64,000 bases of DNA from Adiantum capillus-veneris (lineage: Eukaryota > Streptophyta > Polypodiopsida > Polypodiales > Pteridaceae). The stretch is from NCBI GenBank assembly GCA_014529385.2, contig CM043962.1, forward strand, positions 121,855,970-121,919,969, written 5' to 3'. The notes under the pieces are model-generated. The model worked only from the letters and a program-made list of their open reading frames with translations. It searched no databases and was not told the origin of the DNA. Below, piece after piece: positions 30,663 to 43,881 of the stretch. Made by a program: the position numbers and the translations under genes. Positions within the stretch are counted from its first letter, which is position 1, and each line of letters starts with the position of its first letter.

Positions 30663-31441
30663 TTAATTAGGGATTGGCAAGGGTTGAAGCAATCCAAGTT
30701 GCTTCCCTCTATCAAATTTTGTCTTTTGGCATACCACACATTTGGAAACATACTCTTGTATGTTCACTTTCATGGTAGGCCAACATAAATATGTTTCAAT
30801 TCCCTTTAAGGTAGACTGAATCCCTCTATGCCCTGCATAAGGTGGAGCATGTGATTCATGCATTACTTTCTCACGTAGTGAGTTAGTAACACATAGTCTA
30901 TTGCCGTAGAGAAGATAACCATCTTGTAAAGTAAATGGTTCTTCTTTCTTCCCTAATGCAAGGGCTGAAATCACATCTCTAAAATTGGGATCAATAGCAT
31001 ACTCATCTATCATTGAAGATAGATCATTGTGAGTTGCTATGGAAACCGCATTCACTCTCGGCCATCTTGAGAGTGCATCAGCTACTTGATTATGCTTGCC
31101 AGCAATGTGAGCAATATGAAAATGAAATTGCGAAAGGAAATTTGCCCACCTCATTTGTTTGTCGGAGATCTTGGTTTGCGTCATGAAGTACTTAAGACTT
31201 TGGTGATCCGTTCGCAGAATGAAAGGAGTCCCCAATAAATAGTGCTTCCATGAGTCTAAGGCATGTAGAACTGCAAGGAGTTCCTTTTCATATATGCCTA
31301 GAGATTGCTCAATAGGGTCGAGCCTTCGACTCTCATAGCCTATGGCGTGCCCTTCTTGGAGCAAAACAGCTCCAAGGCAATCACCACAAAAATCACATTG
31401 GACCTCAAATGGTTTTGAGAGATCCGGTAGTGTAAGCACAG
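30663..31441 (-). pseudogene. Gypsy element A2: RNase H and integrase zinc-binding domain, truncated
   Basis: A 258-codon open frame. RNase H: LPDLSKPFEVQCDFCGD, EKELLAVLHALDSWKHYLLG, FILRTDHQSLKYFMTQ and IAGKHNQVADALSRWP. Integrase HHCC: HESHAPPYAGHRGIQSTLKG and CVVCQKTKF. It matches the left edge of the window (A1). Upstream RT sequence is missing: at 31441 the coding sequence meets a GA-rich tandem repeat at the codons just before LTLPDL. Confidence 0.88.
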
Positions 31442-31873
<432 letters not shown>

Positions 31874-34800
31874 ATACAATATCCCAAGCTGCCAAGTCTC
31901 GCATGGTGTTATTTTCTACTCTCCATCAAGACTGTAATTTTTTTAAAAAATAATTCAGTATGTTAACCAATCATGGGCACCATGTCTCTCATCTCGCATG
32001 GTATTATTGGGTTTTCTACTCACATCCATCAAGACAAGGGCAAGGGGTCGCGAATAGGGAGGGTGCTACTTAGTGTTCTAGAAAAATCTCTTTCCAAACC
32101 TCACCACATTTTTTCTAAAAAGGAATTTTCAAAATTCAAGCTGATTTTTGATGTTTTTACATTATTTTTTGGGCAAGACATTTCTTTTTCCTTTTGCTCT
32201 CAAGAAGCATTTTTGAATTTCAAAGGAGCACGATTGTAAGTCGAGACACACTTCTCCCAAATAGTGGTGCTACTTAACATGAGATGAGTAGAAATTTGTG
32301 ACCATCACCGTGGGTGAAATAGAAAGGCCATGGAGACCTTTCTATAGGGCAACTCACATGTGCACCGAGCCTTGTTCGGCCATGGAGACTTCTTCTATAG
32401 GGCTTCAGTCTAGTAGTTCTTTCTATCAACCTTTATTTGTCTTTAAATTCACACTTTAGTGTTAGAACTTAGATGTTGAGTAGCGTCAACTTGGGAAAAA
32501 TGTTATTTCTTCAATTAATTGAAGCAGCCTCTTGATCATGAGGGACCGATGTTCTAGAAAAGTGTGTCAACTTAGCCTTGAGCTAGTCATAAATTTAGTA
32601 TGTAAACCAGTTGAGAACAGAGTGAAATGAAATTTTATTAATTAGTTTTAGCAATAAAATATTGTAAATATAGTTAAAAATATAGTTCAATTTGCAAAAA
32701 AAGTCACTTAAGTATTTCCTATAAAGGGATTTGTGTATGTTTGGGATAAATTTTTTTCATGAACATTAATGAGGGTATTATGCTATTAGCGAGCTGTTGT
32801 AAACAAAAACTACTATAAAGGACTACAAGAAAATTAAAGCAAACAAAGGTCACATTTACAACCTTGGTAGGGGTTATCCTCGTTTGCTGGAAGAAGTGCT
32901 ATGCGGTGCATCACGATGTGCCATCGATTGCCTTTAAAATTGCCACCATGCGAGTTATTTGCTTCCCCCCAAAAAAGTTTCACTTTCATTGTTGAATACC
33001 TAGCTCCCTTAGCTTAGAATTGTGTAACAATTGGAAGTACCACCCTTCCCTTTCCAAGGTTTTCTAGACAATATCTTCACATGGGTAGGCATATCCCTAT
33101 CCTTGGTCATAGTCTTGCCTATAAGCATGCATTGATGTTAAAATGTAGAATGTTTGAGACCAAGGTTATCCTTTGGAAGAACATTTTGAGCCCATTGTGG
33201 ACCCTATGTCTTTGCATTCATTGATGTTTTGGAAGCATAGGTGAAGTTTGGAGGGTTTAAAAATAGATGATCGAGAAGATGCACACGTGAAGTTGGAGTC
33301 ATAGAGATAGATATTGGACAAGATTCTTTCTTACTTAATCCTAAATTGCATCAATTACACAATGTGGATATATTCAAGGTGCTTTGCCAGATATTGCTCG
33401 GTTTTGTGTTAGCTCGGAATGGCTTGCTCAGAGTTTGGGATTCCTCCATAATTAGTGCTACAACTAATCATAGATTGTCTCATAGTTGGAATCTTATTCA
33501 CAACTGAATCTGGAAGGAATCATATCTCTCCATGAACAGAAGAGAAAAATTATCAACACCCCAAATAAGATAGTCATACTAAACTTTATTCGGTGTTGAA
33601 ATAGGAGATCACCTACTTTGATGCTCTCTTAGTCTATTCATGTCATCACATGGATTGCTTGCTTGATAGCAAGGCTATGCCTACTTGCTATCCACAGAAA
33701 GCATAATTTATATCGACAGCACCTTGTGCACAAAAATTACCCGCCGTTGTAGTCATATACAACGATCACAAGAAAATATACTAGCCTCAACCCTTTTTGA
33801 ACAGAGTAGCTAATGTTATAGTGGAAGCGTAAACCATGCTTTAGTGGAATAATTCCATGTACTGGCATGCCATGCATACATATCATAAAAATAGTGTGAT
33901 AAGCCCTTGGCCTTAATGATAGTCTCAACCTTTTGAGCTGGTAGCATATGGCTTACACGATTTGTAATGGCATGAATACATCACAATTTGGTGTTGCCAA
34001 ACGTAACTGTGAGCTTATATCCTGGTATTGCCAATTTGCCAAATCTGTGTGCCATTATCCTTGATCCTAAGTCAATGGATAGTACTTGGCACCAAATGGA
34101 ATCCATGTTTCTCATTAAAATCCTAAAAGCGCTTGCTTTGCATAGCCAAAAAATCATGTCCAATTTTAAATCATTTCATAGCCTTGTTTCCCTCTAAGAA
34201 CAATTGCCTTCACTTGGAGCTGGCTCATAGCCATATATGCTGAGAAATTTAGAGTTGTTGGATGTACCTTGTATGCCCTTGTGTCTTGGCTCATACCAAC
34301 CTCCAATAAAAAACAAAGACGTGTTGCCAAGTTTTCCCAAGTTCGTATGCTAATAGCAGATTCCAAACTTTGAAAGAGTACATTCAATATGCCCTAAAGT
34401 GAAGCCTTTCTTTGCATAAGTTCATTGACAAGGTGAGATAGAATGCAACCTGAGTGATCAAAGCTAACAATTGCTTCTATTGACACACAAATGTCAAAGA
34501 AAAAGGGAATTGACCTTGTCAAACTTGCATAGAAAATTGACCTTGCCATATCATGTACCTTATTGAGAATGACAATATCAAAATAGATAGCTCAAGAAAA
34601 TTAGCTATCAAATTCATCTAATTGCCAAACTCCACTTGACCAAAGCAACATTTTCTTGTCAAGTTGGCATTGTAGAAAACCTTCAAGATGGAAGAAGTTC
34701 AAAAATGAAGCCTAAATCTAAGGTACTTACCAATTTTCTGTGACCCATGCCCTTGGCATCGAAAATTGTAGCATCTTGTGGCATGATTGTGCTTTCAATG

Positions 34801-35620
34801 TACTTCGTATACTTATTTTTCCCGCACTCTGCCAAGCTATAATTTTTATGGAGTGATTATGCAACGAATTCCTATACATAGGTAGGGAGTCGTGCTCTTG
34901 CAAGCTTTACTTTTCCCCTCTACTTGACCATGCACAAAGAGGACATATGAAAATAAATATTGACCAATGAGATCTCTAGACCAATCGACTTAAAGCCTTG
35001 CTGTAATTGAATGCAAGCCATGCCTGCCTTAGATGTTTTACAATTTGGAAAACAACAATGCATCTTGGCATGTAGAAACCTAAATCTGCAAACTTCAAAC
35101 ATACTATAGATAAATAATTTTATGCACGTGCAATAGTAAAAGTAATGATCATTCCTATTTGAAAATCCATGCACATAAATGGAAATTGCTAGATCTAGTC
35201 ACAGCCTTGCTATAACGGGAAGCAAACCAAGCTTTGGAAGCGTATGTGTATCCCTTGGATGATAATCATTGCAGAAAGAATTCAAAATTGAAATTGAAAC
35301 TAGAAAATGAGTACTTGGAATCTTATTGAATGCACCAATACCTTGTATGTAGGGAGAAATAACTTTGTGGGTCTTCACCCTCCTTGGGAGTAACTTTTGT
35401 AGAACTTGGGATCAAGGGACCCTTGCCTTGGCTCGTAATGTTCCCCAAATCAAGTTGGAATACAATACCCATTGCAATCCTTGTTGGAGAGCTTACCGCA
35501 CTAAATGACCTTGTTCATCTAAGTGGCCTGCATAGGAGCTTAAATGGATGCCTTTATAGGCATTAGAAACACAAAGCAAAGGGAATTAATAACTTGAAAA
35601 AAAATATCATGGTGTTTATT

Positions 35621-35720
35621 GTAATTTCCACAAACCTTGCTTGTGCCTTCAGTACCTAAAATGCACCTAAATGGTAATTTTCACAAGCCTTGCTTGTGCT
35701 TTCAGTACCTAAATTGCACT
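35621..35720. repeat. 53-bp tandem duplication
   Basis: GTAATTTCCACAAACC... at 35621 and GTAATTTTCACAAGCC... at 35674 share CTTGCTTGTGC and TTCAGTACCTAAA with few differences. Confidence 0.8.
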
Positions 35721-36534
35721 ATTATGGACAAACTTTCATGGTAGCACACACGTCCGCTACATGCTACATCTATCAAGCACATTCTCAAAAGATCAATTGC
35801 ATACCTCATAAGGTACTCGTGTTGATTTGCCTTGTCGTTGTAATAATTGAACGGATTTTCAATCAAGAAGAAAACCTCTTTATTGGATATCGTTGGTTGG
35901 TTCATATAGTAAATCTATTGTTTTTTTCTTTTATATATTTCCTGCTTAGATTTTTTGAGGGCCTGTCATATTCGCAACCCAAGTTGAAGCTTGCAAAATC
36001 TATACCTGCTTGTCCGACCACCCTCGACACCCTTGATGCCCATGGCACTTCCCGACCACCGCCATGTTGTCAAACGTGTGTAGTTTCTAAAATTGTAGAC
36101 GTTTTGCATGCCTTGCAAAGAAAAGTTTTGATTTGTACATGCCTTTGATAATCGCACCACAAGCTAAAGTCGAGGTTCTCAGCATAGGCTTTACTTGCAT
36201 AATCACCCACAAGCTGGAGTCGAGCATGGGATTTAGCTCCTAGCAGGGGACGTTGCCCAAAATAGTGTGCCTCTTTTTCACCAAAAGTTGAAAAAACAAA
36301 CTTAGCCATGGTCGGTTGCTTGCAGGCAGCTCAAAAGGAAAAGAGAATCTCGTGTCACTCCGGTTTTGGCTATACATGCAGAAGCTAAAGTTTCTCAAAA
36401 GTCCTACTTGCACCCTTTTGGTGGTAGTCTTGTCTGGTTTGTTGAAGGTACTTGCATGCCCTCCTTCCTCACAATGGTTGTTTCCTATGGCTGCTCCATC
36501 AACTCACCGGCTTGCCATAGCTGTGTGTGTGTGT

Positions 36535-36537
<3 letters not shown>

Positions 36538-36583
<46 letters not shown>
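36538..36583. repeat. (GA)n microsatellite
   Basis: Uninterrupted GA repeat next to a short GT tract. Confidence 0.95.
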
Positions 36584-36586
<3 letters not shown>

Positions 36587-36660
36587 ACACATGCATAGCG
36601 ATGCAAGGCCACGACCTTTGTGTCTACTTTCCACCTCCTCCATAGCTTTCCTCTCCCTTG

Positions 36661-36672
36661 GGCTCTGATACC
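36661..36672 (-). other. Primer-binding-site-like sequence
   Basis: Minus strand reads AGGTATCAGAGCCC, matching 11 of 12 positions of the initiator-tRNA site. Downstream on the minus strand is a Met frame (MEEVESRHKGRG) that soon runs into the GA tract. No LTR end was identified next to it. Confidence 0.3.
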
Positions 36673-37309
36673 TATATAAGACCAGAGGGGACTAGACCAT
36701 GCAGCTCTCCACCCAACCAGGCTATATGTAGGCATGTAGCCATCCAAATATAGCACTCCTTGATCGCATGTCCGTCCTGGCGCTTGGCCTGTAACCGGTC
36801 TTACCCTAGGCATGACAAGAAGGAGTTTTCGTATGCCTATTTCACATTAGCCCCACAACTCTAGTGGGTGGTTCTCCACCTATGACACAATCAGATTCTT
36901 TGCTCAAGTTTCCTAGCATGTTGTTGTATCGGTTATTGACTTTGCAAAGAGTTATTCTTCTAAAATCTACAACGAATTCAATCAATGCACTGGTGGTCAA
37001 GTCACAATACTTGTGCACATCACTAATGTAAGAGATGTAGTAGCGTTGGGGGATAGGGGTTCTGCTCAGAGTGTGTGTGTGTGTGTGTGAGTGAGTGAGA
37101 GAGAGAGAGAGAGAGGGAAGGGGGGGGGGGAGGGATGCACAAAGAAAAACTACACACAAATGATGTTTTGAAACTAGAATATATATTTCTTGATGAATTT
37201 TTAGATCAAATACAAAATTTAAGTATGAACACGACATTGTGTTTTGATTTCTTCAACTCATAATCGAGAGAAAAACAAATTTAATCCCCTTCTCATCACT
37301 TGTTTCCAT

Positions 37310-37640
37310 GTACCTTAATGCTTTTCCTTCTTAAATGCTCTTAGTCCACCTTAATGTTGAGAAAGAATGAGAGCAAAAATAAAAACCTTAGTGATGCTTC
37401 TTAATTACCCTATTTGAATCCTCCTCATTGCTCTCCTTGAAGCTCCTAAATAATCTCCTTGATGCCCTACTTCTGCCTAAATCTCATCCTTAATGTCCCC
37501 CTTCTATAAACCTTCTTACCTTAATTCTTGTCCTCCTACCCTCGTTTATGCTGCTTAATACACTCCTTAAAGTTTCTCTCAATTCTCTTTTGATCCTCTT
37601 TCCTCCTTCTCTTCTGCCGACCTTCCTCTTTAATGTTCCT
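37310..37640. repeat. Pyrimidine-rich block with recurring CCTTAA
   Basis: For about 330 bp the plus strand is strongly C/T-rich with few G. Forms of CTCCTTAA/CCTTAATG recur many times at irregular spacing. Confidence 0.55.
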
Positions 37641-38879
37641 TAAATAAATGAGAGAGAACAAGAGTGTCATGCCAAGGGTATACTCAGCGAGGGTCACGGA
37701 CCCGGGTCAGGTGGCTGACTGCCAGTGTGGACTAGGGGATTCAAGGGCCAAGGGTTATATATGGGGGGTTGGGCGGTGAATTCGGACCAGGCAATCCTCT
37801 GGGCATTATACCAATATTAGAACATGGTCTATTTTGGAAAGAAGGTGTGGAGCCATTGATTCATTGCATGCTCGTGCAAGGGAGGGTGTGCAAGGCCGCC
37901 TGCTAAGCGAGGAAGGTGAATCCAAGCCGCGTGTGCAAAGGGGCTTGTGCCAAGGAGGGAGAGAACTTGATGTCCACCATACCCTGCGTGGCCCGGCTTG
38001 ATGGAATCGCACTGCATAAGGGAGTAATTCCCGTCACTATTGTGATGCTCGAGAAGATACACATAGGCCATCAACTCTCTCTCTTGCTCTCGCGGTGCTG
38101 TTTGGTCACCATAGCCGATAGGGAAGTTGCCCTTTCACATTAAAAACTCCCTAAGGCCTTTAGCAATTTACCCAAGCAAGGGTGCATGCCCACCCCAGGA
38201 CACACCCCGTTTATGCAAATTTCCCACCGGCGCTCGGCAAGGTGCCGATTGTCGGCCAAGGTTCGATCGACCTAATTTTAGGCAAACAACAATTTCTACA
38301 TAGCCTATAGAGTTTAACTTCTTGATTTGAGATCAAATTTCCAAGACCTTCATTTGAAGTGACCTTCACGTCTACAAAAGGTGTTGACTGCAACAAGTTC
38401 AACATCATACTCGACATTGGATTGCTTAACAACTAATTGAGAAGTGCATTTTTGGAAATTCATTCGGAACACATACATTGCGGTCTTTTTCGACAAGCAT
38501 ATCCCAATTGGTAAGATTTGCATCATTGATGACCAAAAGCGACTAGGAGATTTCAAAGATTCAACAATATTAGCACGGCTTGGTCTCAGGGCCTAATTAG
38601 CACGGCTAATTATCGACGTCTGTGGTGCATACTACGGTTATGAACTTTTTTGGAATCAAGGTATTCTTCTTTTTTTCCTAGCACTACACAGTCACCATGG
38701 ATTTGGATATCAACATGACTTTTGATTTCGAGCACCATATGCCCAATCCTCCCAATGGTGGCTTGTGGCCGGATACTCTCACGGAGGGTACCCACAAAGC
38801 TACAGGAGGATATGATGCTTAAAAATTGCTTGATATTCAAGAATTTTGAGCACTTCAAGCACGTATGCCAGTGATGGAA

Positions 38880-40557
38880 ATGAACTTCGCATCATTTAAT
38901 GAAACTGTCAGTAAATTATCCACTTTAGTGGTATAGTTTATGCAACAGCAGGCCAAGGGTCCTGTTGACATGCACATGCATGAGCACGTAACCAGTCAGG
39001 GGCAGGGTCCTCCTAGTCAGCAGCAAGGTCCCCCTCCAAATTCTCTGCACTCCCTCACTACGAAGGAGGTGGATGAGTTGTTGAAAAATACAAAGCCACC
39101 AACTTTTAAGGGAGAGGATCAAGAACACATGATAAGGATGTAGTGAATATATTTCTCAGCAAGTGGATGGAATTCACACCTTAAAACGTACTCCGGATGC
39201 AATCAGGGCACTGCAGACAAGTCTGGCTCTGGAAGGCAAGACCTATAAATGGTGGATGTCTCTCAAGGAGAAGAACACCATACCACAGAGTTGGACCTCT
39301 TTTGAGGCTATGTTTAGAAAAGAGTTCCTACCCACGAATGAGGCAAATAGAAATGGATGGCTTGGGAAACGTGTTCCATGCGGCAACACCCATCATTGCT
39401 TGAATATACCTTGCACTATCAAGACTTTATCCTCAAGTTGGAAGGGTTAGACACCTTTCAACACGTACATGGGTTTATTTGTGGTCTGAAATCAGAGATT
39501 AAGAGGTAGGTCAAGACTCAGGACCCTAAAACACTTGACGAGGCCATAGAGAAAGCTCACATCCATGATGATCCAGATGATAATAAATCACATAGTACTC
39601 ATGTGCCTACTAATACACATGGTAATACAGGCACACAACGTGTGCACAATAAAAGAAAATTTATTGTAGCCAACTCAGAAGCAGCTAAAAAACCGAAGGG
39701 GTCTTGAGGGCCTCTCTCTATTGAGGATTTTGAGAAGGCTAAAAAAGAGAAGTTATGTTTTTAATCCTTGGGAAGCGGCCATGGCAAAAAGGATTGTCCC
39801 AAGGGGAAATTTGCTGCTCAAGGCAAGGAGAAAGCACTGCACATGCTGCAGCTACTACCTCTTGAGTCTTCCTCATGTTTCTCCATGATGGAGGTAATAC
39901 ACACCGAGGTGGTGCATGAATGTTGTATCATAGCTTCCATGTGGCAACAGACCTTTGGTCACATGATCTTGTGCGTATGCACAAATCTCTTCAAGGGCAC
40001 AAGGTGCATATCTTGGTAGATGACGGTGCTACTCACAATTTCATTAACTACGGATTAGTGAAAAGGCTCAAATTTCCCCCAAACTTTGAGTTTTCATCGT
40101 TACAAGGTAGCAATGATGAACGGCTATGATGCCGAAGTATGTGATACTCAAGTGAGAGATGTACTGTTGGAAATTCAACACTATTCCACATCCTTGGATT
40201 TCCAGGTTATGAACATGGAGCGGGTAGATGTGGTCCTTGGTAGAGAGTGGTTGCATAGCCTAGGACCATCACTGAAGTGAAGCTATGAGCACAATAGTCT
40301 GATGTTTGAATTCCATGGCACACATGTGTTGTTGTTAGGGGAGAAGATGTACCTTCCTCAACCACTGATATGTACAATAGAGCTTATGAAGCTCACTTCT
40401 AATAATGAAATAGAAGAAGTTTTCTTGTGTTACTCATTGTGTCATTTTCTTTCAAATGCTGAATTTGTTGAACATTCCTTAACGCCGCATGCTTTTTTCT
40501 CATCTCTTCTAGAAAATAGCTACTACTCTCTCTTCTCAACAAGCAAAGAAAAGGTGT
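38880..40557 (+). pseudogene. Gypsy element E: gag and protease, frameshifted
   Basis: Plus-strand frames in order: MQQQAKGPVDMHMHE and EVDELLKNTKPPTFKGEDQE (capsid N-part), ALEGKTYKWWMSLKEKNTIP and SFEAMFRKEFLPTNEANRN (capsid), then VKTQDPKTLDEAIEKAH and a Lys-rich stretch. The zinc knuckle is degenerate (GSGHGKKDCPKGKF). Protease follows as ILVDDGATHNFINYGLVKRL and VDVVLGREWLHSLG, with D-D-G for D-S/T-G. At least four frame changes occur. RT, RNase H and integrase are absent: within about 300 bp of the protease end the sequence reaches a purine tract and an LTR. Confidence 0.78.
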
Positions 40558-42117
40558 TGTAAACGTCCTCGAACCTGCAAAAATGCACACACACACACAC
40601 ACACACAAACCATGTTAAACCCTAAACCCTAAACCTACAAGTAAACTTGAAAACAATCTCACCTTAGTGCTATGGAGTAGTCCACAAGAAAGATTATCAC
40701 CTCCGACAACTTGTTTCGCACCAGATCTGTAAGAGGTGAGGAGGAAGAGAGCAAGAGAAAAGGCACAAGAATGAGAGAAATGCGCAGGGAAAGCCCGCGG
40801 GTTCGTTTTTTGCAGGGTCCAACGGTATAGTAATCGGTACACGCGTCAGAAAATACTTTGGAACAGGCATCGAAAGATACATTGAAACAGGCGTCGGAAT
40901 TTTAACAATGAAATTTTTTTAAAACTACATCTCTCTCCATACTTACCTACACATATACCAACACCCGCCATTGACACTGTCAGGAGTTTTTTGGAAGAAG
41001 TGATTGCACATATGTATATACACATGCATGATGTATCAAATAAAGGATTGCCCATTTTTCAGAGCCAGGTGGTTACGTGGGGCCCACATGTGTACAGGTA
41101 GAACAACATGTATATAGTGCATCAATTTTCACTATCACCAGTACCAGTGTGTTTTTTTAATAATAATGAGGAGTTGGTAGCACGTAAAACTTTTCGAGGA
41201 AGCTATCTGCGGGCCGACGACATGAGGTAAGCAGGTGCGTTAGATGGCATCTAGTGGCGTCAGGAGGTCGAATGGGGTCAATATTTGCACGTGGATAAGT
41301 ACGAACACAACGAGGGTGTTTTATTGTGATAATTATGCAAAAAGGTCATCATGAGGACCATCTTTTGGGGGCCACTTCACGTGGTTGCATGATGCATTAT
41401 TGAAAAAAGTTAAGTGCCAGGTGTGCTGATGATGCAGCAGGGTGACAACTATGCACTGCGAGGCCAGTTTTTGGCATGTTCGGGGTCCTTTTGAGGTCAA
41501 CTAAAAGGCCAAAGGTGCCCAAGTAATAAAGCTAAGTGTGGGAACTTAAAAACCTGAGAGAAGACCAGAAAAAACATGGAGAGAAGAGGAGGAACAGCCG
41601 CAACTGTGTGTTTGCTGTTTTTGGAGCCTGTTTTGGTCGTAAACTGCTCATCCGAAGTCAGATTTGAGCACTTTGACATTGTAGACTGTGGTTTTGGGCC
41701 GTTTCGGACGTGATGGCGCTGTCCATTTTGTCAAATTTCTCACTGTTTTTCTGTTGTTTTGGTTGTGTAAGTTTCTCTTATGAGCGAAGCTTCTGCTTCA
41801 ATTTGTGATTGTATATGGCATATTTTACCCATATTGTGTGAGCTATTCACCCCATTGGTGTTGGGTCAAGCTCAATTGTATCTAAACATCAGAAATTCTC
41901 CTCTTTTGAGCTGAGTTTTTTGGATGTGTGTGTGTTTTTCTCTGTGTGGAGTGGGCAAATCGATAGTCTCTCTCCCTTCACTCCATCGGTGTGTTCCTTG
42001 TCTCGGCCAGGTGGGTTGTGTAAGCTGAGTGGTGCCCCATAGTGTGTGTGTAGATCTTCCCAAGAGTGTGTGTCGATTCATTATAGAGGCGTTCTATGTG
42101 TTTCCATCCCGCTCACA
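40558..42117 (+). mobile_element. LTR of element E
   Basis: It begins TGTAAACG after a purine stretch AAGCAAAGAAAAGGTGT and ends CGCTCACA, an imperfect inverted match, five bases before a PBS-like sequence. Length 1560 bp. It holds a CA tract (40590-40608) and a short telomere-like run (40617-40635). Only one copy is in the window, so the ends are inferred from context. Confidence 0.5.
40617..40635. repeat. Short telomere-like run
   Basis: AAACCCTAAACCCTAAACC, about 2.7 units of the plant telomere repeat. Such telo-box sequences also occur in plant promoters and leaders. Confidence 0.7.
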
Positions 42118-42122
42118 TTCTT

Positions 42123-42142
42123 TTGGCACCCCCACAGAGGAT
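42123..42142 (+). other. Primer binding site after the E LTR
   Basis: TTGGCACCCCCACAGAGGAT resembles the B-family sites TTGGTGCCCCCACTGAGG and TTGGCGCCCCCACCAAGG. A short leader with repeated TTACAGG phrases (42170-42225) follows. Confidence 0.5.
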
Positions 42143-43138
42143 CTTCTTCGAGTAGCTTTAGCTTCGGGATTACAGGCTGCAGATCACAAGTTATAGGTTA
42201 CAGGTTACAGGTACAGGTATAGGTGATTCACATAGGTGCAGGTAGCTGGAGTAGAGTGAGATACTGGCAAGTGGAAGTCACTTGTAGTTGCTGTGGGTAT
42301 GCATCTTTTGGCGCGTGTTTGAGGGCATTGTTTGGTATTTTACGTTACTTGTGAGTACTGCCATTGTATGCCTCTGTGGAGCCATACTTGGTTCTATTTG
42401 GCAGTCCCAACCATTTCTGAGACTTCGTCTGGAAGATAGTCATTTTTGAGACTTGACTATACGAGATTTGCATAAGCCTTCGCGAGAGGGTCGATAGCGT
42501 GAGGTTTTATTGAGTTGGGGGATTCTCAAGTGTGAGATCCTTTCGGTGATACAGGTGGCTGGAGCACCCTTTTCGTGACCTCGCCATAGGCTATGTACTA
42601 CTGATTCCTACTTGATGCTCGGGTTCTATTGGTGGCAGTTTATACATACATATACAATCTATATTTTGGGTTCTTACTGCTCTACTTCTGGGGAAACTCT
42701 GCCAAAATCTTTCCAAGTTGTGATGGCTGTTTTTTTGGTCTTTTGAGCCATTTATGCTGTTATGTTGCTGAAATTTTGGCAAAATCAAAGGATAAGTCAG
42801 GTGTTCTTTCTTGGGAGCTGCATGGTTGACTTTAATGGACGATCAAAATGGTCCTCAATTCACTCCTTTTCATTTAACTAAGAGAATTCAGATAAATGTT
42901 CAATGGTTCATGTGTCCAGGAAGATTTTTTTCCAGCAGCGCATAGTCTTTATGTTCGGGCCAAGAAGATTAAGAGAGATACTAGAATGCCCTTTGCCTGT
43001 TGTAATTCCGATGATTAACTATGAAAACTCATTTGATGTGCACGTGTTTGTTCTTATCTAAAGTTGAGCTCCATTGAAGTTTTTGGGGATTGAGTCAGTA
43101 AAAAGCTTGCTAAAGTGCCCAAAACTTGCAACCAAACA
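42143..43138 (+). other. Leader-like sequence, no gene recognised
   Basis: Downstream of the PBS-like site. Tandem phrases of the type AGGTTACAGGTACAGG at 42190-42225. No gag frame before the B2 LTR. Confidence 0.4.
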
Positions 43139-43838
43139 TGATGCCATTAGCTCTCAAGCATGGGTGCACTACGTGCTTAGTGGGGCTTACAATGTAGAGT
43201 GCATGGAGTTATTATGCTCCTCCTTCACTTGAGTGTTCTCTGTTGTGTGTCTCTCTTCTTCTGTCTTGCCCTTTTTGTGCTAAGCGGAGGTCTCTTTATA
43301 TAGGCTTAAGATGTGGTCCTTAACTACTGGTCATTGCAAGTATCCCTTGGTCGCTGTAGAAGATCTAGATGCCTCTCTAGAGAGAGAGAGAGAGAAGGTA
43401 GAGATAGAGAGAAAGGAAAGAGTGGGATGGGGAGATTTTTTTACAATCCACTAGCCATGGCTAGATTATTAGGGAAGAGTGGGGGTTTTAGGGTATTTAC
43501 ACGGGTTTTGTCAATGGTTCGGGCGGTCGGTGTGAAGTTTCAGTGTTGTGGTAGTCGGTTTTTTGTCGTGAGAAGCCGAGATGTTATGTGTTACCTCCTT
43601 TCGGTGCTGGCCAGGGCGTGCCTTCGGCGCCACTTCTTGTTTTGGTGTTGGCGACGTGCGACTTGGCCTCCTTCTTTCCTTTGATGTTGGTGTCGATAGT
43701 TTCCTTTCCTTTTTTTTTTTGGTTGTGAGTGCGTATATGTGTGTGTGCATGTATGTGTGTATGTATGGTTTCGTGTGTGTGTGAATATAGTGTGTGGGAA
43801 TGGGAGTAGGAGGGGGGGTTTTTTTAAAAATTAAGTGC

Positions 43839-43881
<43 letters not shown>

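Larger units (their letters stand above)
31930..38879. other. Seven kilobases without a recognised gene
   Basis: AT-rich, stops in all frames, no LTR pair found. It holds a 53-bp tandem duplication (35621-35720), (GA)n at 36538-36583, a PBS-like site on the minus strand (36661-36672), GT/GA/G tracts (37072-37132) and a pyrimidine-rich block (37310-37640). Short frames at 38350-38556 and 38610-38858 (minus) are not recognised. Confidence 0.5.

Noticed and set aside
38350-38858. Minus-strand frames of 68 and 82 aa as exons
   Set aside because: No family recognised, no convincing splice sites; they lie just upstream of the E gag remnant on the other strand.
40617-40635. Interstitial telomere sequence
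   Set aside because: Fewer than three units; more likely a telo-box or chance than a chromosome fusion relic.
43139-43143. Target duplication for B2
   Set aside because: Bases left of 43139 (AAACA) do not match those right of 52021 (ATGTC), so none could be claimed.
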